Shown: positions 9,035 to 17,827 of the stretch, piece by piece
Numbering within the stretch: the first letter of the stretch is position 1
Layout: every line of letters begins with the position of its first letter
Assembly: GCF_026107515.2 (NCBI RefSeq)
Contig: NZ_JAPCHW010000003.1
Location: forward strand, 248,001 to 312,000
Source: Glutamicibacter sp. MNS18
GTDB taxonomy: Bacteria > Actinomycetota > Actinomycetes > Actinomycetales > Micrococcaceae
DNA: 64,000 bases
Direction: 5' to 3'
Translations under genes and position numbers: made by a program
The notes under the pieces: generated by a model
Databases searched by the model: none
The model's input: only the letters and a program-made list of their open reading frames with translations
Told to the model about the DNA's origin: nothing

Positions 9035-9936
9035 CGCTGCTCTCCCTGTCCGGTAACGGTATTGCTTCGCGAGGTGATCTCGAAATAGACATCGTCGAGG
9101 GTGGGGGAGTACAGGGCCACGGTTCCCTCCAGGCCCTGGCCGAGGAATCCGTCCAACGCGTCACGCAGCCCACGCAGCGAACCGTCCGTGGCATGCTGCG
9201 CACGTAGTCCCCCCGCATCATCGTGCAGTTGGACACTCTGGCCGGTCAGTGCCGACTTCAGCTGGGCTGCGCTGCCATGCGCTGCGATCCGCCCCTCGTG
9301 CAGTACCGCGATATGGTCGGCCAGATGGTCGGCCTCGTCCAGGTACTGGGTGGTGAGCAGGACGGTGGTCCCGTCCCGGGAAAGCTGTTCGATGATCTTC
9401 CACAGCCGCCGCCGGCTGTGCGGGTCCAACCCGGTGGTCGGCTCATCGAGGAACAGCAGCTCGGGGCGCAGGACCAGGCTCAGGGCCAGATCCAGCCGCC
9501 GCCTCATCCCGCCCGAGTAGCTGCGCAGCGGCTTGCGGGCCGCGTCCTGCAGCTCGAATTCCTCCAACAGCTCGGCGGCGCGCCGCTGCGCCGCCAGCTT
9601 GCCCAGCCCACGCAACCGGCCGAACATCACCAGGTTCTCCTCACCGGTGAGGGCCTCGTCCACGGCCGAGGACTGTCCGGTGAGGCTGATCGCCCGTCTG
9701 ACCCGTTCGGGCTCACGGCCCACCTCCGCCCCGGCAACCCGTGCCGTGCCGCCGTCGGCAGCCAGCAGGGTGCTCAGGATCTTGATGATGGTGGTTTTCC
9801 CGGCCCCGTTGGAGCCCAGTAGTGCGAAGATCTGGGTGGGTTTCACATGGAAGTCCACGGCGTGCAGCACCTGCTGCGTGCCGAAGCTCTTGCGCAGACC
9901 CCTGACCTCGATGGCGTATTCCATGACCCAACCCAT
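9031..9936 (-). CDS. ABC transporter ATP-binding protein (DrrA-like)
   Basis: 301-residue cytoplasmic ATPase of the exporter. Walker A is LLGSNGAGKTTIIK, the signature YSGGMRRRLDLALSL, and Walker B LLFLDEPTTGLDP, followed by the switch region (TTVLLTTQYLDEADHLADHI). The C-terminal extension after residue about 215 is the DrrA-type regulatory tail. The start is ATG 9936; ATG 9924, four residues in, is equally possible and neither has a strong ribosome binding site. Both lie just beyond a palindrome shared with the divergent TetR-family gene, so repression by that protein is likely. Confidence 0.92.
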   Translation of the reverse strand: MGWVMEYAIEVRGLRKSFGTQQVLHAVDFHVKPTQIFALLGSNGAGKTTIIKILSTLLAADGGTARVAGAEVGREPERVRRAISLTGQSSAVDEALTGEENLVMFGRLRGLGKLAAQRRAAELLEEFELQDAARKPLRSYSGGMRRRLDLALSLVLRPELLFLDEPTTGLDPHSRRRLWKIIEQLSRDGTTVLLTTQYLDEADHLADHIAVLHEGRIAAHGSAAQLKSALTGQSVQLHDDAGGLRAQHATDGSLRGLRDALDGFLGQGLEGTVALYSPTLDDVYFEITSRSNTVTGQGEQR

Positions 9937-9947
9937 CTGTGTATCCA

Positions 9948-9982
9948 ATAAACTGTTTATGAGAATAACACACTGTTTATGA
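9948..9982. promoter_or_regulatory. Candidate operator between ABC exporter and TetR-type gene
   Basis: A 13-base perfect inverted repeat, ATAAAC-T-GTTTAT, at 9948-9960, plus a direct repeat of ACTGTTTATGA at 9952-9962 and 9972-9982. The copies are spaced 20 bp apart, about two helical turns. The site lies in the AT-rich gap between divergent starts and is the expected place for TetR-family binding. Confidence 0.6.
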
Positions 9983-10005
9983 CATACACAACGTATGCTG
10001 GGATC

Positions 10006-10965
10006 ATGCCGGAAAACACCAATCAGCCACGCACCGAACTGCCTGAACTGCCCAGGGGACTGGCCCTGGCCTGGGGAGTGGCCGCCAGCCCGCAGCGCGG
10101 TCCGAAGCGGGAAATGAGTGTGGAACGGATCGTGGAAAGCGCGGTCGCCATCGCCGACGCCGAGGGGCTGGGCGCGGTGTCGATGGCCGCGGTTGCCAAG
10201 TCCCTGGGGTTCTCCCCGATGTCGCTCTACCGTTACGTCACCGCCAAGGACGACCTGTTGCTGCTCATGGAAGAGGAAGCCGTGGGACTGCCTCCGGTAC
10301 CCGATGGGCCGGTGGGGGATTGGCGCAGCGGATTGACAGGGATCTTCAACGCACTGGTGCAGGTGTATGTCAACCACCCGTGGCTGCTGTCGATACCGGT
10401 AAACGGCTCGCCGATCACCCCGAACAACTCGGCCTGGCTCGACGCCGCCCTGGGGGTGTTGCGCGAAACCGGGCTGTCGCAGGCCGAACGCCTGGCGGTG
10501 GCCCTGGCCATTTCCGGGCAGGCGCGGTGGTGCGGCATGGTGCTGGTGGGCTACCGGCAGACTGCGCTGCGTGAGGGGCTGGACGAGGACCAGTTCTCCC
10601 GGCGCGAGGCAGAGTTCTTCGACGCGGTCATCGACGAGGCGGGTTACCCGCATTTGCGCCAAGTCATCGATGCGCAGGTCTTCACCTCGGAGTACGACCC
10701 GATGTCCTTCGGGTTGCACCGGCTGCTGGATGGAATCGAGCTGCACCTGCAGCAGGCCGGCGGGCATGAAACGCCATCGCCCGAGCCACCGGCCTACAGC
10801 ATCGAGGATCCGCAGCTGCTTGAGGACAAGCGGTTCAAGGCCGCCGACAAGGCGATGCGCGAGGCGCAGAAGGCGCTGGCCGCGGCCCGGAAGGTGCTGC
10901 GGCAAACCGAAAAGGCCCGCGCCCAGGCCGCGACGGCCGCCCGGGACAGGCTCCAGGGCAGGTAA
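10006..10965 (+). CDS. TetR-family transcriptional regulator
   Basis: 319-residue regulator. The helix-turn-helix lies near residues 40-75 (MSVERIVESAVAIADAEG, then SLGFSPMSLYRYVTAKDDLL). The middle part fits the TetR/AcrR C-terminal ligand-binding domain. The last 45 residues form an Ala/Lys/Arg-rich helix that looks like a coiled coil, which is unusual for the family. The start was placed at ATG 10006 (GGGA box) because the alternative ATG at 9979 lies inside the putative operator. Divergent from the ABC exporter, which it probably represses. Confidence 0.88.
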   Translation: MPENTNQPRTELPELPRGLALAWGVAASPQRGPKREMSVERIVESAVAIADAEGLGAVSMAAVAKSLGFSPMSLYRYVTAKDDLLLLMEEEAVGLPPVPDGPVGDWRSGLTGIFNALVQVYVNHPWLLSIPVNGSPITPNNSAWLDAALGVLRETGLSQAERLAVALAISGQARWCGMVLVGYRQTALREGLDEDQFSRREAEFFDAVIDEAGYPHLRQVIDAQVFTSEYDPMSFGLHRLLDGIELHLQQAGGHETPSPEPPAYSIEDPQLLEDKRFKAADKAMREAQKALAAARKVLRQTEKARAQAATAARDRLQGR

Positions 10966-11011
10966 GTCGCATGTGCCGAACGCATCCGTGGAGAGCTGGG
11001 AGAGTGATCAT

Positions 11012-11404
11012 ATGCCGGGATTCCATCAAGTGGAGGTGTGGGTCGCCGATCTTGCGGAGGCCCGGAGCACCTGGGGTTGGCTTCCGGAGCGATTGCCGTT
11101 CACTCTTGCGGATGAATAGCCCGGAGGGCAATCCTGGTCCGGCGATGGCGCGTATCTCACATTGACCGCCTCCCCGAACCTTTCGCAAACAGCCCATGAT
11201 CGCCGCAGACCGGGGGTCAACCACATCGCATTCAGGGGCGGTCCGGTCGAACGTGTTGACGCGATCATCAGGGCCGCTGCCGAGCACGGCTGGCACGCCC
11301 TGTACCAGGATCGCTATCCGTCTGCGGGCGGGCCTGGCCATTACGCGGGATGGCTGGAGAACACGGCGGGCTTCAAGGTCGAAATCGTCGCTGACGGGTC
11401 ATGA
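11012..11404 (+). pseudogene. VOC / glyoxalase-fold protein broken by one in-frame TAG
   Basis: The reading frame from ATG 11012 (GGGAGAG box upstream) to TGA 11404 would encode a 130-residue vicinal-oxygen-chelate protein: MPGFHQVEVWVADLAEAR at the start, then RRPGVNHIAFRGG and GGPGHYAGWLENTAGFKVEIVADGS. Codon 36 is TAG (11117-11119) and the frame continues correctly on both sides, so a single base change explains the break. From memory of the family, a Trp (TGG) is usual at this point. Codon choice is less GC-biased than in the neighbours. It could be a recent pseudogene, a sequencing error, or two separate peptides. Confidence 0.8.
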
Positions 11405-11534
11405 AACTGGATCCTGCACCCCGGGCAGGGAACCGTCCGACACCGGCCGCCCATCCGCACCACGGCATTGCGGCGGGAACCGTCCGGCACCGCCCGCGCG
11501 CGTATCCGCCCAAGGATGCTGGCCGCCGGCCTGC

Positions 11535-12350
11535 CTAGGATCGCAGCCGCTGCAGGAAGCACCGCACGGCCGCGGCGGTTTCCCCGGCCTTTTCATAGTG
11601 GATCAGGTGCCCGACTTCGGGAAGCATAACCAGTTCGGCGTCCGGGAAGCTGGCCCGCAGCTGCTCCTGGGTGGCCGGACTGCCCATTTCGTCTTTCTCC
11701 CCTCCCACCATGAGAACCGGTTCGGCGATCTCCGGTGCCCACTGCTGTACCGTGTGGCTGATCGAGGCCCGATAGGCCTCGGACAGGGTTTGCCGGTTGG
11801 AGAACCCGGAGAAGTAGGCCCGATGCTGGTCCCTGACATAGCGGCGAACCAGCGGATCCCTGCTCTTGGTCATGAAGGCGCTCATGGCATCGGTGATCAG
11901 CTGCGATCGCAGGATCCGTTCGCCGATCCTTGACGGCATCCGGGCACAGACCGAGTAGAACAGCCCCGCCCCTGACGCGGCCAGCCACTGGGAGGATTCC
12001 AGGGGCGGCTCGGAGATCGGATTGAGCAGAACCAGTGCGGCGAATTCACGCAGGGTCGCCAATTTCGCCGCCACCAGCGAACCGAAGGAATGCCCGAGCA
12101 GGATGACGTGGTTCCCCAGATCCAATTCGCGGCAGAGCAGGTCCAGGACCGTTGCGTACCCCTGCACGTCATGTTCCCGCTTCATGGCGGTTGAGGACCC
12201 GAAGCCGGGCAGATCCGGAACGATCACCGTATACTCTGGCAACAACCCGGTGATCCGGTCCAGGCCATGGTGGTCGCCGCGGAACCCGTGCACCGCCAGG
12301 ATGACACCGGCCGGTGTGGCGCTCGGGCTGGGGTAGCTGAAAACCTTCAT
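11535..12350 (-). CDS. Alpha/beta hydrolase
   Basis: 271-residue alpha/beta-hydrolase-fold protein of unknown substrate. The oxyanion-hole region VILAVHGFRGDHHG, the nucleophile elbow GHSFGS, the acid in VGGEKDEMG and the histidine in VGHLIHYEK form a complete catalytic triad. The start chosen is ATG 12350 (AGGG box nine bases upstream); in-frame starts at 12401 and 12407 add about 20 residues but have no ribosome binding site. It lies 61 bases after the stop of the SorC-type regulator on the same strand and may be co-transcribed with it. Confidence 0.85.
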   Translation of the reverse strand: MKVFSYPSPSATPAGVILAVHGFRGDHHGLDRITGLLPEYTVIVPDLPGFGSSTAMKREHDVQGYATVLDLLCRELDLGNHVILLGHSFGSLVAAKLATLREFAALVLLNPISEPPLESSQWLAASGAGLFYSVCARMPSRIGERILRSQLITDAMSAFMTKSRDPLVRRYVRDQHRAYFSGFSNRQTLSEAYRASISHTVQQWAPEIAEPVLMVGGEKDEMGSPATQEQLRASFPDAELVMLPEVGHLIHYEKAGETAAAVRCFLQRLRS

Positions 12351-12411
12351 GGTGGAACCCTGATGGTGGTGCGTGGATACAAGTACTTCACGAAGGCTCA
12401 TACCCATAATA

Positions 12412-13440
12412 TTAACCGTCGAGCAGGGCCAGGGCGGCGCCTTCGTCGATGATCAGGTCGGTTATTAAGCCACCGGCCAAAGCCCCGCGTACGGCGCTGA
12501 TCTTGCTGCGCCCGGCCACCACGCACAATCGGCTCGGCACCTGGCGCAACGCATCCAATGCCGGGCCGGTCGACCGTGAATTGATGTCGATATTCTCACT
12601 TCTGCCCTGCGCGTCGAAGAAGACCGTGGCGACATCCCCGACCACGCCCACCGCCTGCAAGTGCGCCGCATCGGATTCACGCAGGTAGCCACCGCGGTAG
12701 ACCTGTGAAACCACCTCGGCGTCGGCCGCGCCCACGGAGAACACCGCCAGATTCATGTCCCGCTGGACCTTCAGTACCCGCTTGACGGAGGTTTCCTGCC
12801 ACATCGCCTCACGGGTGGCGGCCCTGTCGAAGAACGCCGGCACCGGAAACTGCTCGGTTCGGGCGGTGAAGGCCTGGCCGAACCGGCTGAGGATCTCACT
12901 GGCATAGCCCACGCCGCTGGTGACCGGATTCGCCGCGCCGTTAAGCTGCACGATCACCGTGTCATGGGTCGGGTGGGTGCCCAACGCCGCCGACAGCGCC
13001 TGCATGGTCGACCCCCAGGCCACCCCGACCACCATGGAGGAGGAGACCATGGTGCCCAGCACATAGGCGGCGTGGGCCGCCACCCGTTGCAGCACCTGGG
13101 CGTCATCCAACGAGCCGTCGGTCGGCACCACCTGCACTCCAATGCCGTGGCGTTCACTGAGCTGGGTCCCGGCCATGACCGAGATATTGGCCGCGGGGTT
13201 GATTTCCACCGACACCATACCGGTGCGCTTGGCGTAGGCAAGCAGCCGGGAGACCGTGGAGCGCGAGGTGCCCAGTTCGCGGGCGATGGTCTCCATCTTC
13301 ATATCCTGCAGGTAGTACAGGTGCGCGGCCCGCAAGGCATCGCGTGCCTTCGCTTCGACCTGCACGGATGTGTCAGGAACGGGACGCTGGTAGCCGCTTC
13401 TCCGGCGTGATTGTTGCAAGGGAAAACCAATTCTGCACAT
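12412..13440 (-). CDS. SorC/DeoR-type sugar-binding transcriptional regulator
   Basis: 342-residue regulator with an N-terminal helix-turn-helix (AHLYYLQDMKMETIAREL and GTSRSTVSRLL, about residues 38-70) and a C-terminal SorC sugar-phosphate-binding domain (residues about 85-340, VVGVAWGSTMQALSAAL). It is divergent from glpD, so control of glycerol or glycerol-3-phosphate use is a reasonable inference, perhaps with a phosphorylated sugar as ligand. The ATG at 13440 lies within a perfect 14-bp palindrome. A GTG at 13365, just before the first conserved helix, is an alternative start. Either way the gene looks autoregulated. Confidence 0.85.
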   Translation of the reverse strand: MCRIGFPLQQSRRRSGYQRPVPDTSVQVEAKARDALRAAHLYYLQDMKMETIARELGTSRSTVSRLLAYAKRTGMVSVEINPAANISVMAGTQLSERHGIGVQVVPTDGSLDDAQVLQRVAAHAAYVLGTMVSSSMVVGVAWGSTMQALSAALGTHPTHDTVIVQLNGAANPVTSGVGYASEILSRFGQAFTARTEQFPVPAFFDRAATREAMWQETSVKRVLKVQRDMNLAVFSVGAADAEVVSQVYRGGYLRESDAAHLQAVGVVGDVATVFFDAQGRSENIDINSRSTGPALDALRQVPSRLCVVAGRSKISAVRGALAGGLITDLIIDEGAALALLDG

Positions 13441-13447
13441 ATGTGCA
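13434..13447. promoter_or_regulatory. Palindromic operator TGCACATATGTGCA
   Basis: Perfect 14-bp palindrome located between the SorC-type regulator and glpD. It overlaps the annotated ATG of the regulator and lies just upstream of a TTGACC hexamer (13454-13459) that could be the glpD -35 box. Its symmetry and place make it the most likely binding site of the regulator. Confidence 0.6.
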
Positions 13448-13527
13448 TTTCATTTGACCTGTTTGTTCCAAGATGACAAGACTAGCTCCTAGGAGTGGAA
13501 ACCAGTCAATCAAAGGGGCAAGCAAAC

Positions 13528-15234
13528 GTGAACCGGGATCAGCTCAAGCAACTGCGTAACCGACCCGAGGCCCAGGTGCTGGTCGTGGGTGGTGGTATCA
13601 ATGGTGTGGCCACCTTCCGGTACCTGGCCATGCAGGGGATCGATGTGGCACTGGTCGAACGCGGCGACTACTGCCAAGGTGCCTCCGGTGCCAGCTCGCA
13701 CATGATCCACGGGGGTATCCGCTACCTGGAGAACGGCGAATTCCGGCTGGTCCACGAATCGGTGCAGGAACGCAATTCCCTGCTGGAGATCGCACCGCAC
13801 TACGTCAAGCCGTTGCAGACCACCATCCCGATCTTCTCGACGTTCTCCGGAATCCTCTCCGCACCGATGCGTTTCCTGACCCACCGGTCGGGCAAACCCA
13901 CCGAACGCGGTGCGGTGCTGATCAAGCTGGGCCTGATCATGTACGACGTGTTCGCCGGGGTGGGCGGGCGCAATACCCCGTGGCACACCTTCAAGGGAGG
14001 CCGTGCCGCTCGGCGGGACCTGCCCGAGTTGCGCCAGGATGTGAAGTACACCGCGACCTATTTTGATGCCTCGGTCCACAACCCCGAACGGCTGACCCTG
14101 GATGTACTGCGCGACGGGCTGGCAGCCAACCGGGAGGCCCGGGCGAGCAACTATGTGTCATTGAGCGGATTCCAGGATGGCAAGGCACGGTTGCGTGACG
14201 AGCTGACCGGACAGGACTTCGATTTCTCCGCTGATGTGATCATCAACGCCACCGGCGCCTGGGTCGACCTGACCAACGGGCAGCTTGGGCGGAGCACCTC
14301 GTGGACCGGCGGGACCAAGGGGTCGCATATCGTCCTGGACAGCCCCGAACTGCTGGCCGCCACCGGGGGACGCGAGATCTTCTTCGAGCATTCCGATGGA
14401 CGGATCGTGCTGATCTACCCGATGCTGGATCGCGTACTGGTGGGCACCACCGACTTGGAACACGATATGCGTGAACCCGCCGTGTGCACCGATGAGGAGG
14501 TGGATTACTTCTTCGAGCTGATCCACCACGTGTTCCCGAAGGTCGATGTGGACCGTTCCGCGATCGTCTACCGGTTCTCCGGGGTTCGCCCCCTGCCGCG
14601 CCATGATGACACCGCACCTGGATTCGTCTCCCGCGACTACCAGGTGCGTGAAACCAGGCTGACGGACAAAACGACCATGCTCTCCCTGGTTGGCGGCAAG
14701 TGGACCACCTTCCGTGCCCTGGGGGACAACCTGGGGCGCAAGGCGCTGGATTTCCTGCGGGCCACCGAGCTGCAGGGTACCGACGGGGTAGCCATCGGCG
14801 GCGGCAAGGACTACCCGCTGGGCGATCAGGCGCTGGAACAGTGGTACGCCCGGCGTACCGGCAGGGCCAGCAGGGAACGCCTGTCGGTGTTGCTTCAGCG
14901 CTACGGCACCCGTGCGGACGAAGTCATGGATCTGCTCGGAGGCCCCGAGCACCTGCTGGAACACACCCGCGAGCTGTCCCATGAGGAACTGGCCTACATG
15001 GCCGAGCACGAACAGGTCGGCAAACTCGTCGACGTGTTCATCCGCCGGACCAACCTGGCCTTCCGGGGGCTGGTGACCGAGGCCCTGATAGGCGAAGTGG
15101 CCACGAGCCTTGCCACCCCCATGGGATGGGATGAATCCCGGATCCAGGCCGAAATCGAGCAAACGATCACGGTGATGAGCCAGAGCCATGAGGTGGAATT
15201 CGCCCGAGCCCGGCGGGCGACCGGCGGCATCTAG
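13528..15234 (+). CDS. glpD: Aerobic glycerol-3-phosphate dehydrogenase
   Basis: Membrane-associated FAD enzyme oxidising glycerol 3-phosphate to dihydroxyacetone phosphate and passing electrons to menaquinone. The N-terminal dinucleotide fold VLVVGGGINGVATFRYLA and the family signature around GASGASSHMIHGGIRYLENG are clear, as is the C-terminal GlpD-C domain. The start was set at GTG 13528, 10 bases after AAAGGGG, giving 568 residues. A GTG at 13495 would add 11 residues but overlaps the AGGAG stretch. It precedes glpK; no glycerol facilitator gene (glpF) lies between them. Confidence 0.94.
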   Translation: MNRDQLKQLRNRPEAQVLVVGGGINGVATFRYLAMQGIDVALVERGDYCQGASGASSHMIHGGIRYLENGEFRLVHESVQERNSLLEIAPHYVKPLQTTIPIFSTFSGILSAPMRFLTHRSGKPTERGAVLIKLGLIMYDVFAGVGGRNTPWHTFKGGRAARRDLPELRQDVKYTATYFDASVHNPERLTLDVLRDGLAANREARASNYVSLSGFQDGKARLRDELTGQDFDFSADVIINATGAWVDLTNGQLGRSTSWTGGTKGSHIVLDSPELLAATGGREIFFEHSDGRIVLIYPMLDRVLVGTTDLEHDMREPAVCTDEEVDYFFELIHHVFPKVDVDRSAIVYRFSGVRPLPRHDDTAPGFVSRDYQVRETRLTDKTTMLSLVGGKWTTFRALGDNLGRKALDFLRATELQGTDGVAIGGGKDYPLGDQALEQWYARRTGRASRERLSVLLQRYGTRADEVMDLLGGPEHLLEHTRELSHEELAYMAEHEQVGKLVDVFIRRTNLAFRGLVTEALIGEVATSLATPMGWDESRIQAEIEQTITVMSQSHEVEFARARRATGGI

Positions 15235-15338
15235 GGCTCGACCATCGTCCAGGGCACCGGTGACCGGCCCTGTCAAAGACGGTATTCTTGGCGGCATCGG
15301 TGCCGTCATGCTGTTGAAGGAATTGAGGAAAGCCATCC

Positions 15339-16862
15339 ATGAGTTCGAAGTACGTCCTGGCCATTGACCAGGGCACCACCAGTTCACGTGCGATCGTCTT
15401 CAACCATGCCGGAGACGTGGTCTCCGTCGGGCAGAAGGAACACGAACAAATCTTCCCCGCCGCCGGTTGGGTGGAACACGACGCGAACGAGATCTGGAGG
15501 AATGTCCGCGAAGTCATCGGCCAGGCCCTGTCCACCTCGAACCTGACCCGTCACGACATCGAAGTAGTGGGAATCACCAACCAGCGCGAGACCACCGTTG
15601 TCTGGGACCGGCACACCGGCGAGGCGGTTTACAACGCGATCGTCTGGCAGGACACACGGACCCAGCAGATCGTGGATGACCTCACCGCCCAGGAAGGGAT
15701 CGACCGCTACAAGAAGCGGGTCGGCCTGCCGCTGGCCACCTACTTCTCGGGCACCAAGATCAAATGGATCCTCGAAAACGTCCCCGGAGTGCGTGAACGG
15801 GCTGAGGCCGGGGACCTGCTGTTCGGCACCACCGACTCCTGGGTGCTGTGGAACCTGACCGGCGGCACCGACGGCGGGGTGCACGTCACCGACGTGACCA
15901 ACGCGTCGCGCACCCTGTTCATGGATTTGCAAACCCTGGACTGGGACGAAGAAATCCTCAAGGATTTCGGGGTGCCGCGTTCGATGATGCCCGAGATCCG
16001 CTCTTCCTCGGAGATCTACGGCAGGGTGCACACCAACCAGCTGTTGCGCGAGACCCCGGTTGCCGGGATCCTGGGGGACCAGCAGGCGGCGACCTTCGGC
16101 CAGGCGGCGTTCACCGCGGGCAGTGCCAAGAACACCTACGGCACCGGCTGTTTCCTGATCTTCAATACCGGCACCGAGATCGTCCACTCCAGCAATGGCC
16201 TGTTGACCACAATGGCCTACAAGCTGGGGGAGCAGGCCCCGGTTTACGCGCTGGAAGGCTCGATCGCGGTGGCCGGCTCGCTGGTGCAGTGGCTGCGCGA
16301 CAATATCGGCATGATCTCCACCGCAGCGCAGATCGAGGAACTGGCCGAACAGGTCCAGGACAACGGAGGGGTGTACATCGTCCCGGCTTTCTCGGGCCTG
16401 TTCGCCCCGTACTGGCGCTCCGATGCCCGCGGTGCCATTGTGGGACTGACCCGCTACGCGAACAAGCACCACATCGCCCGGGCCGCCCTGGAAGCCACGG
16501 CATTCCAGACCCGCGAGGTCCTGGACGCGGTCAATGCCGACGCCGAGGTGCCGCTGACCGAACTGAAGGTGGATGGCGGCATGGTGGCCAACGAGCGGCT
16601 CATGCAATTCCAGGCCGATATCCTCGGGGTGCCGGTGGTCCGTCCCAAGGTCGCCGAGACCACCGCCCTGGGTGCGGCCTACGCTGCCGGGCTAGCGGTG
16701 GGGTTCTGGAAGGACCTGGGTGAACTGGAATCGAACTGGTCCGAGGACAAGCGCTGGCACCCGGCCCTGGCCGAGGCGGAGCGTGAACGCAGCCTGCGCT
16801 TGTGGAAGAAGGCCGTGACCCGCACCTTCGACTGGGTGGATGAGGATACGAAAGCGGATTAG
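15339..16862 (+). CDS. glpK: Glycerol kinase
   Basis: FGGY-family kinase converting glycerol to glycerol 3-phosphate, the substrate of the upstream glpD product. The 507 residues begin with the phosphate-binding [15 protein letters not shown]. The [16 protein letters not shown] substrate region and the [19 protein letters not shown] motif of the C-terminal ATPase lobe are present. The ATG has a TTGAGGAAAG ribosome binding site. Probably co-transcribed with glpD across a 104-base gap that contains a weak hairpin (about 15250-15272). Confidence 0.97.
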   Translation: MSSKYVLAIDQGTTSSRAIVFNHAGDVVSVGQKEHEQIFPAAGWVEHDANEIWRNVREVIGQALSTSNLTRHDIEVVGITNQRETTVVWDRHTGEAVYNAIVWQDTRTQQIVDDLTAQEGIDRYKKRVGLPLATYFSGTKIKWILENVPGVRERAEAGDLLFGTTDSWVLWNLTGGTDGGVHVTDVTNASRTLFMDLQTLDWDEEILKDFGVPRSMMPEIRSSSEIYGRVHTNQLLRETPVAGILGDQQAATFGQAAFTAGSAKNTYGTGCFLIFNTGTEIVHSSNGLLTTMAYKLGEQAPVYALEGSIAVAGSLVQWLRDNIGMISTAAQIEELAEQVQDNGGVYIVPAFSGLFAPYWRSDARGAIVGLTRYANKHHIARAALEATAFQTREVLDAVNADAEVPLTELKVDGGMVANERLMQFQADILGVPVVRPKVAETTALGAAYAAGLAVGFWKDLGELESNWSEDKRWHPALAEAERERSLRLWKKAVTRTFDWVDEDTKAD

Positions 16863-17031
16863 CGTCCCTGCGGTCGCATCATGCCGGTCCACCGCCTCCA
16901 GCGTCTGCCGGCCGGTCGAGGCCGGGTATTGACCAGGTGGCCCCGGCCAATAGCGTGAAAACCGTGGGCAAACGCGCACCGACTGTGGCCGTGAGCGGAC
17001 CCAACCGAGCCGGTCAGATAGAGCACATCCT

Positions 17032-17086
17032 CAAAGCACAGCCACACCCCGCCAGCATCCCGCTGGCGGGGTGTGGCTGTGCTTTG
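17032..17086. terminator. Perfect 25-bp inverted repeat downstream of glpK
   Basis: Arms 17032-17056 and 17062-17086 are exactly complementary over 25 bp around the five-base loop ATCCC. No T-tract follows, which fits the I-shaped terminators of high-GC actinobacteria. It lies 170 bases after the glpK stop. The rest of 16863-17273 shows no gene that I can support. Confidence 0.65.
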
Positions 17087-17273
17087 CGCCGATACCGTAA
17101 CCGGGGCTACTGCTGGCCAAGTCGAGACACCGAGACCTGATGGTTTTTCCCGGAGAAGGTCCACTCCGATCCAATCGGATAGTCCCTCACTGCATGCAGT
17201 CGTGCCTCTGAAGTCGACCCCGGTACCGTTTGGGGCCGACTTCCAAGCGACTAGGAAGAAATCTGCCGCACGC

Positions 17274-17630
17274 ATGTACCCCAACCAGCCACAGTTGGTG
17301 GTTCAGCATGCATTCGGCCAAGTTCAGCCAACCGGAGCGTCTCATGCGTCCGGAGGCAACGCCGCGCGGCGCCATCATGATTTGCCCGACGGGAACATCT
17401 GGGTGATCCAGAGTCCCATCCACACCCTGGGGTGCGGTGATAGCGAAGCTCGACTGCTGGTGGAAACGCACCACCATGCGCAGTGGGCATTGTTCTCGTC
17501 GCCGGAGCATGAGCAAGTACTTCCCGAATATGCCGCGCACATCGCGCGGACGGAGGTTTCTGAGCCTCTCGCTGGTATCCATGCGTCTGGAAAGCCTGTC
17601 CAGTGGGCCGAGAGCAACCACCCGGACTAG
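17274..17630 (+). pseudogene. Unrecognised, probably frameshifted accessory gene
   Basis: From ATG 17274 the frame gives about 118 residues with natural-looking content (DGNIWVIQSPIHTLG, then HHAQWALFSSPEHEQVL) and ends at TAG 17630 without a good ribosome binding site. Immediately after, a different frame (about 17625-17790) again reads like protein (GSEDPTPGIEVNYPIDAWGP) and runs open into the antitoxin gene. The simplest reading is one old gene split by a frameshift, whose tail now serves as the promoter region of the antitoxin. I do not recognise the family; the open frames could also be chance. Confidence 0.35.
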
Positions 17631-17792
17631 TGGAACAGCAACTGACAGTGGTCTATGCCGGGAGTGAAGATCCGACTCCTGGCATAGAGGTCAACTATCC
17701 GATCGACGCTTGGGGGCCGGTTAGAACCGCGGCGGTGGGTCAGGCTCGGCAATGGTGCTTGGATCCCAAACAGGGGAATAGGGTAATTTACG

Positions 17793-17821
17793 GTGTGTTG
17801 TGGGTGTGTTCAAGGTATGAT
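17793..17821 (+). promoter_or_regulatory. Promoter with tandem repeats for the antitoxin-toxin operon
   Basis: TATGAT at 17816-17821 is a good -10 box seven bases before the antitoxin ATG, which predicts a leaderless transcript. Upstream lie two copies of GTGTGTT (17793-17799 and 17804-17810) 11 bp apart, one helical turn, overlapping the -35 region. This is a plausible site for autoregulation by the antitoxin-toxin complex. Confidence 0.45.
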
Positions 17822-17827
17822 AGGGAT

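Noticed and set aside
17187-17621. A 144-codon minus-strand frame opposite the unknown gene downstream of glpK
   Set aside because: Very Arg-rich and without a ribosome binding site; the plus-strand frame has more natural composition.
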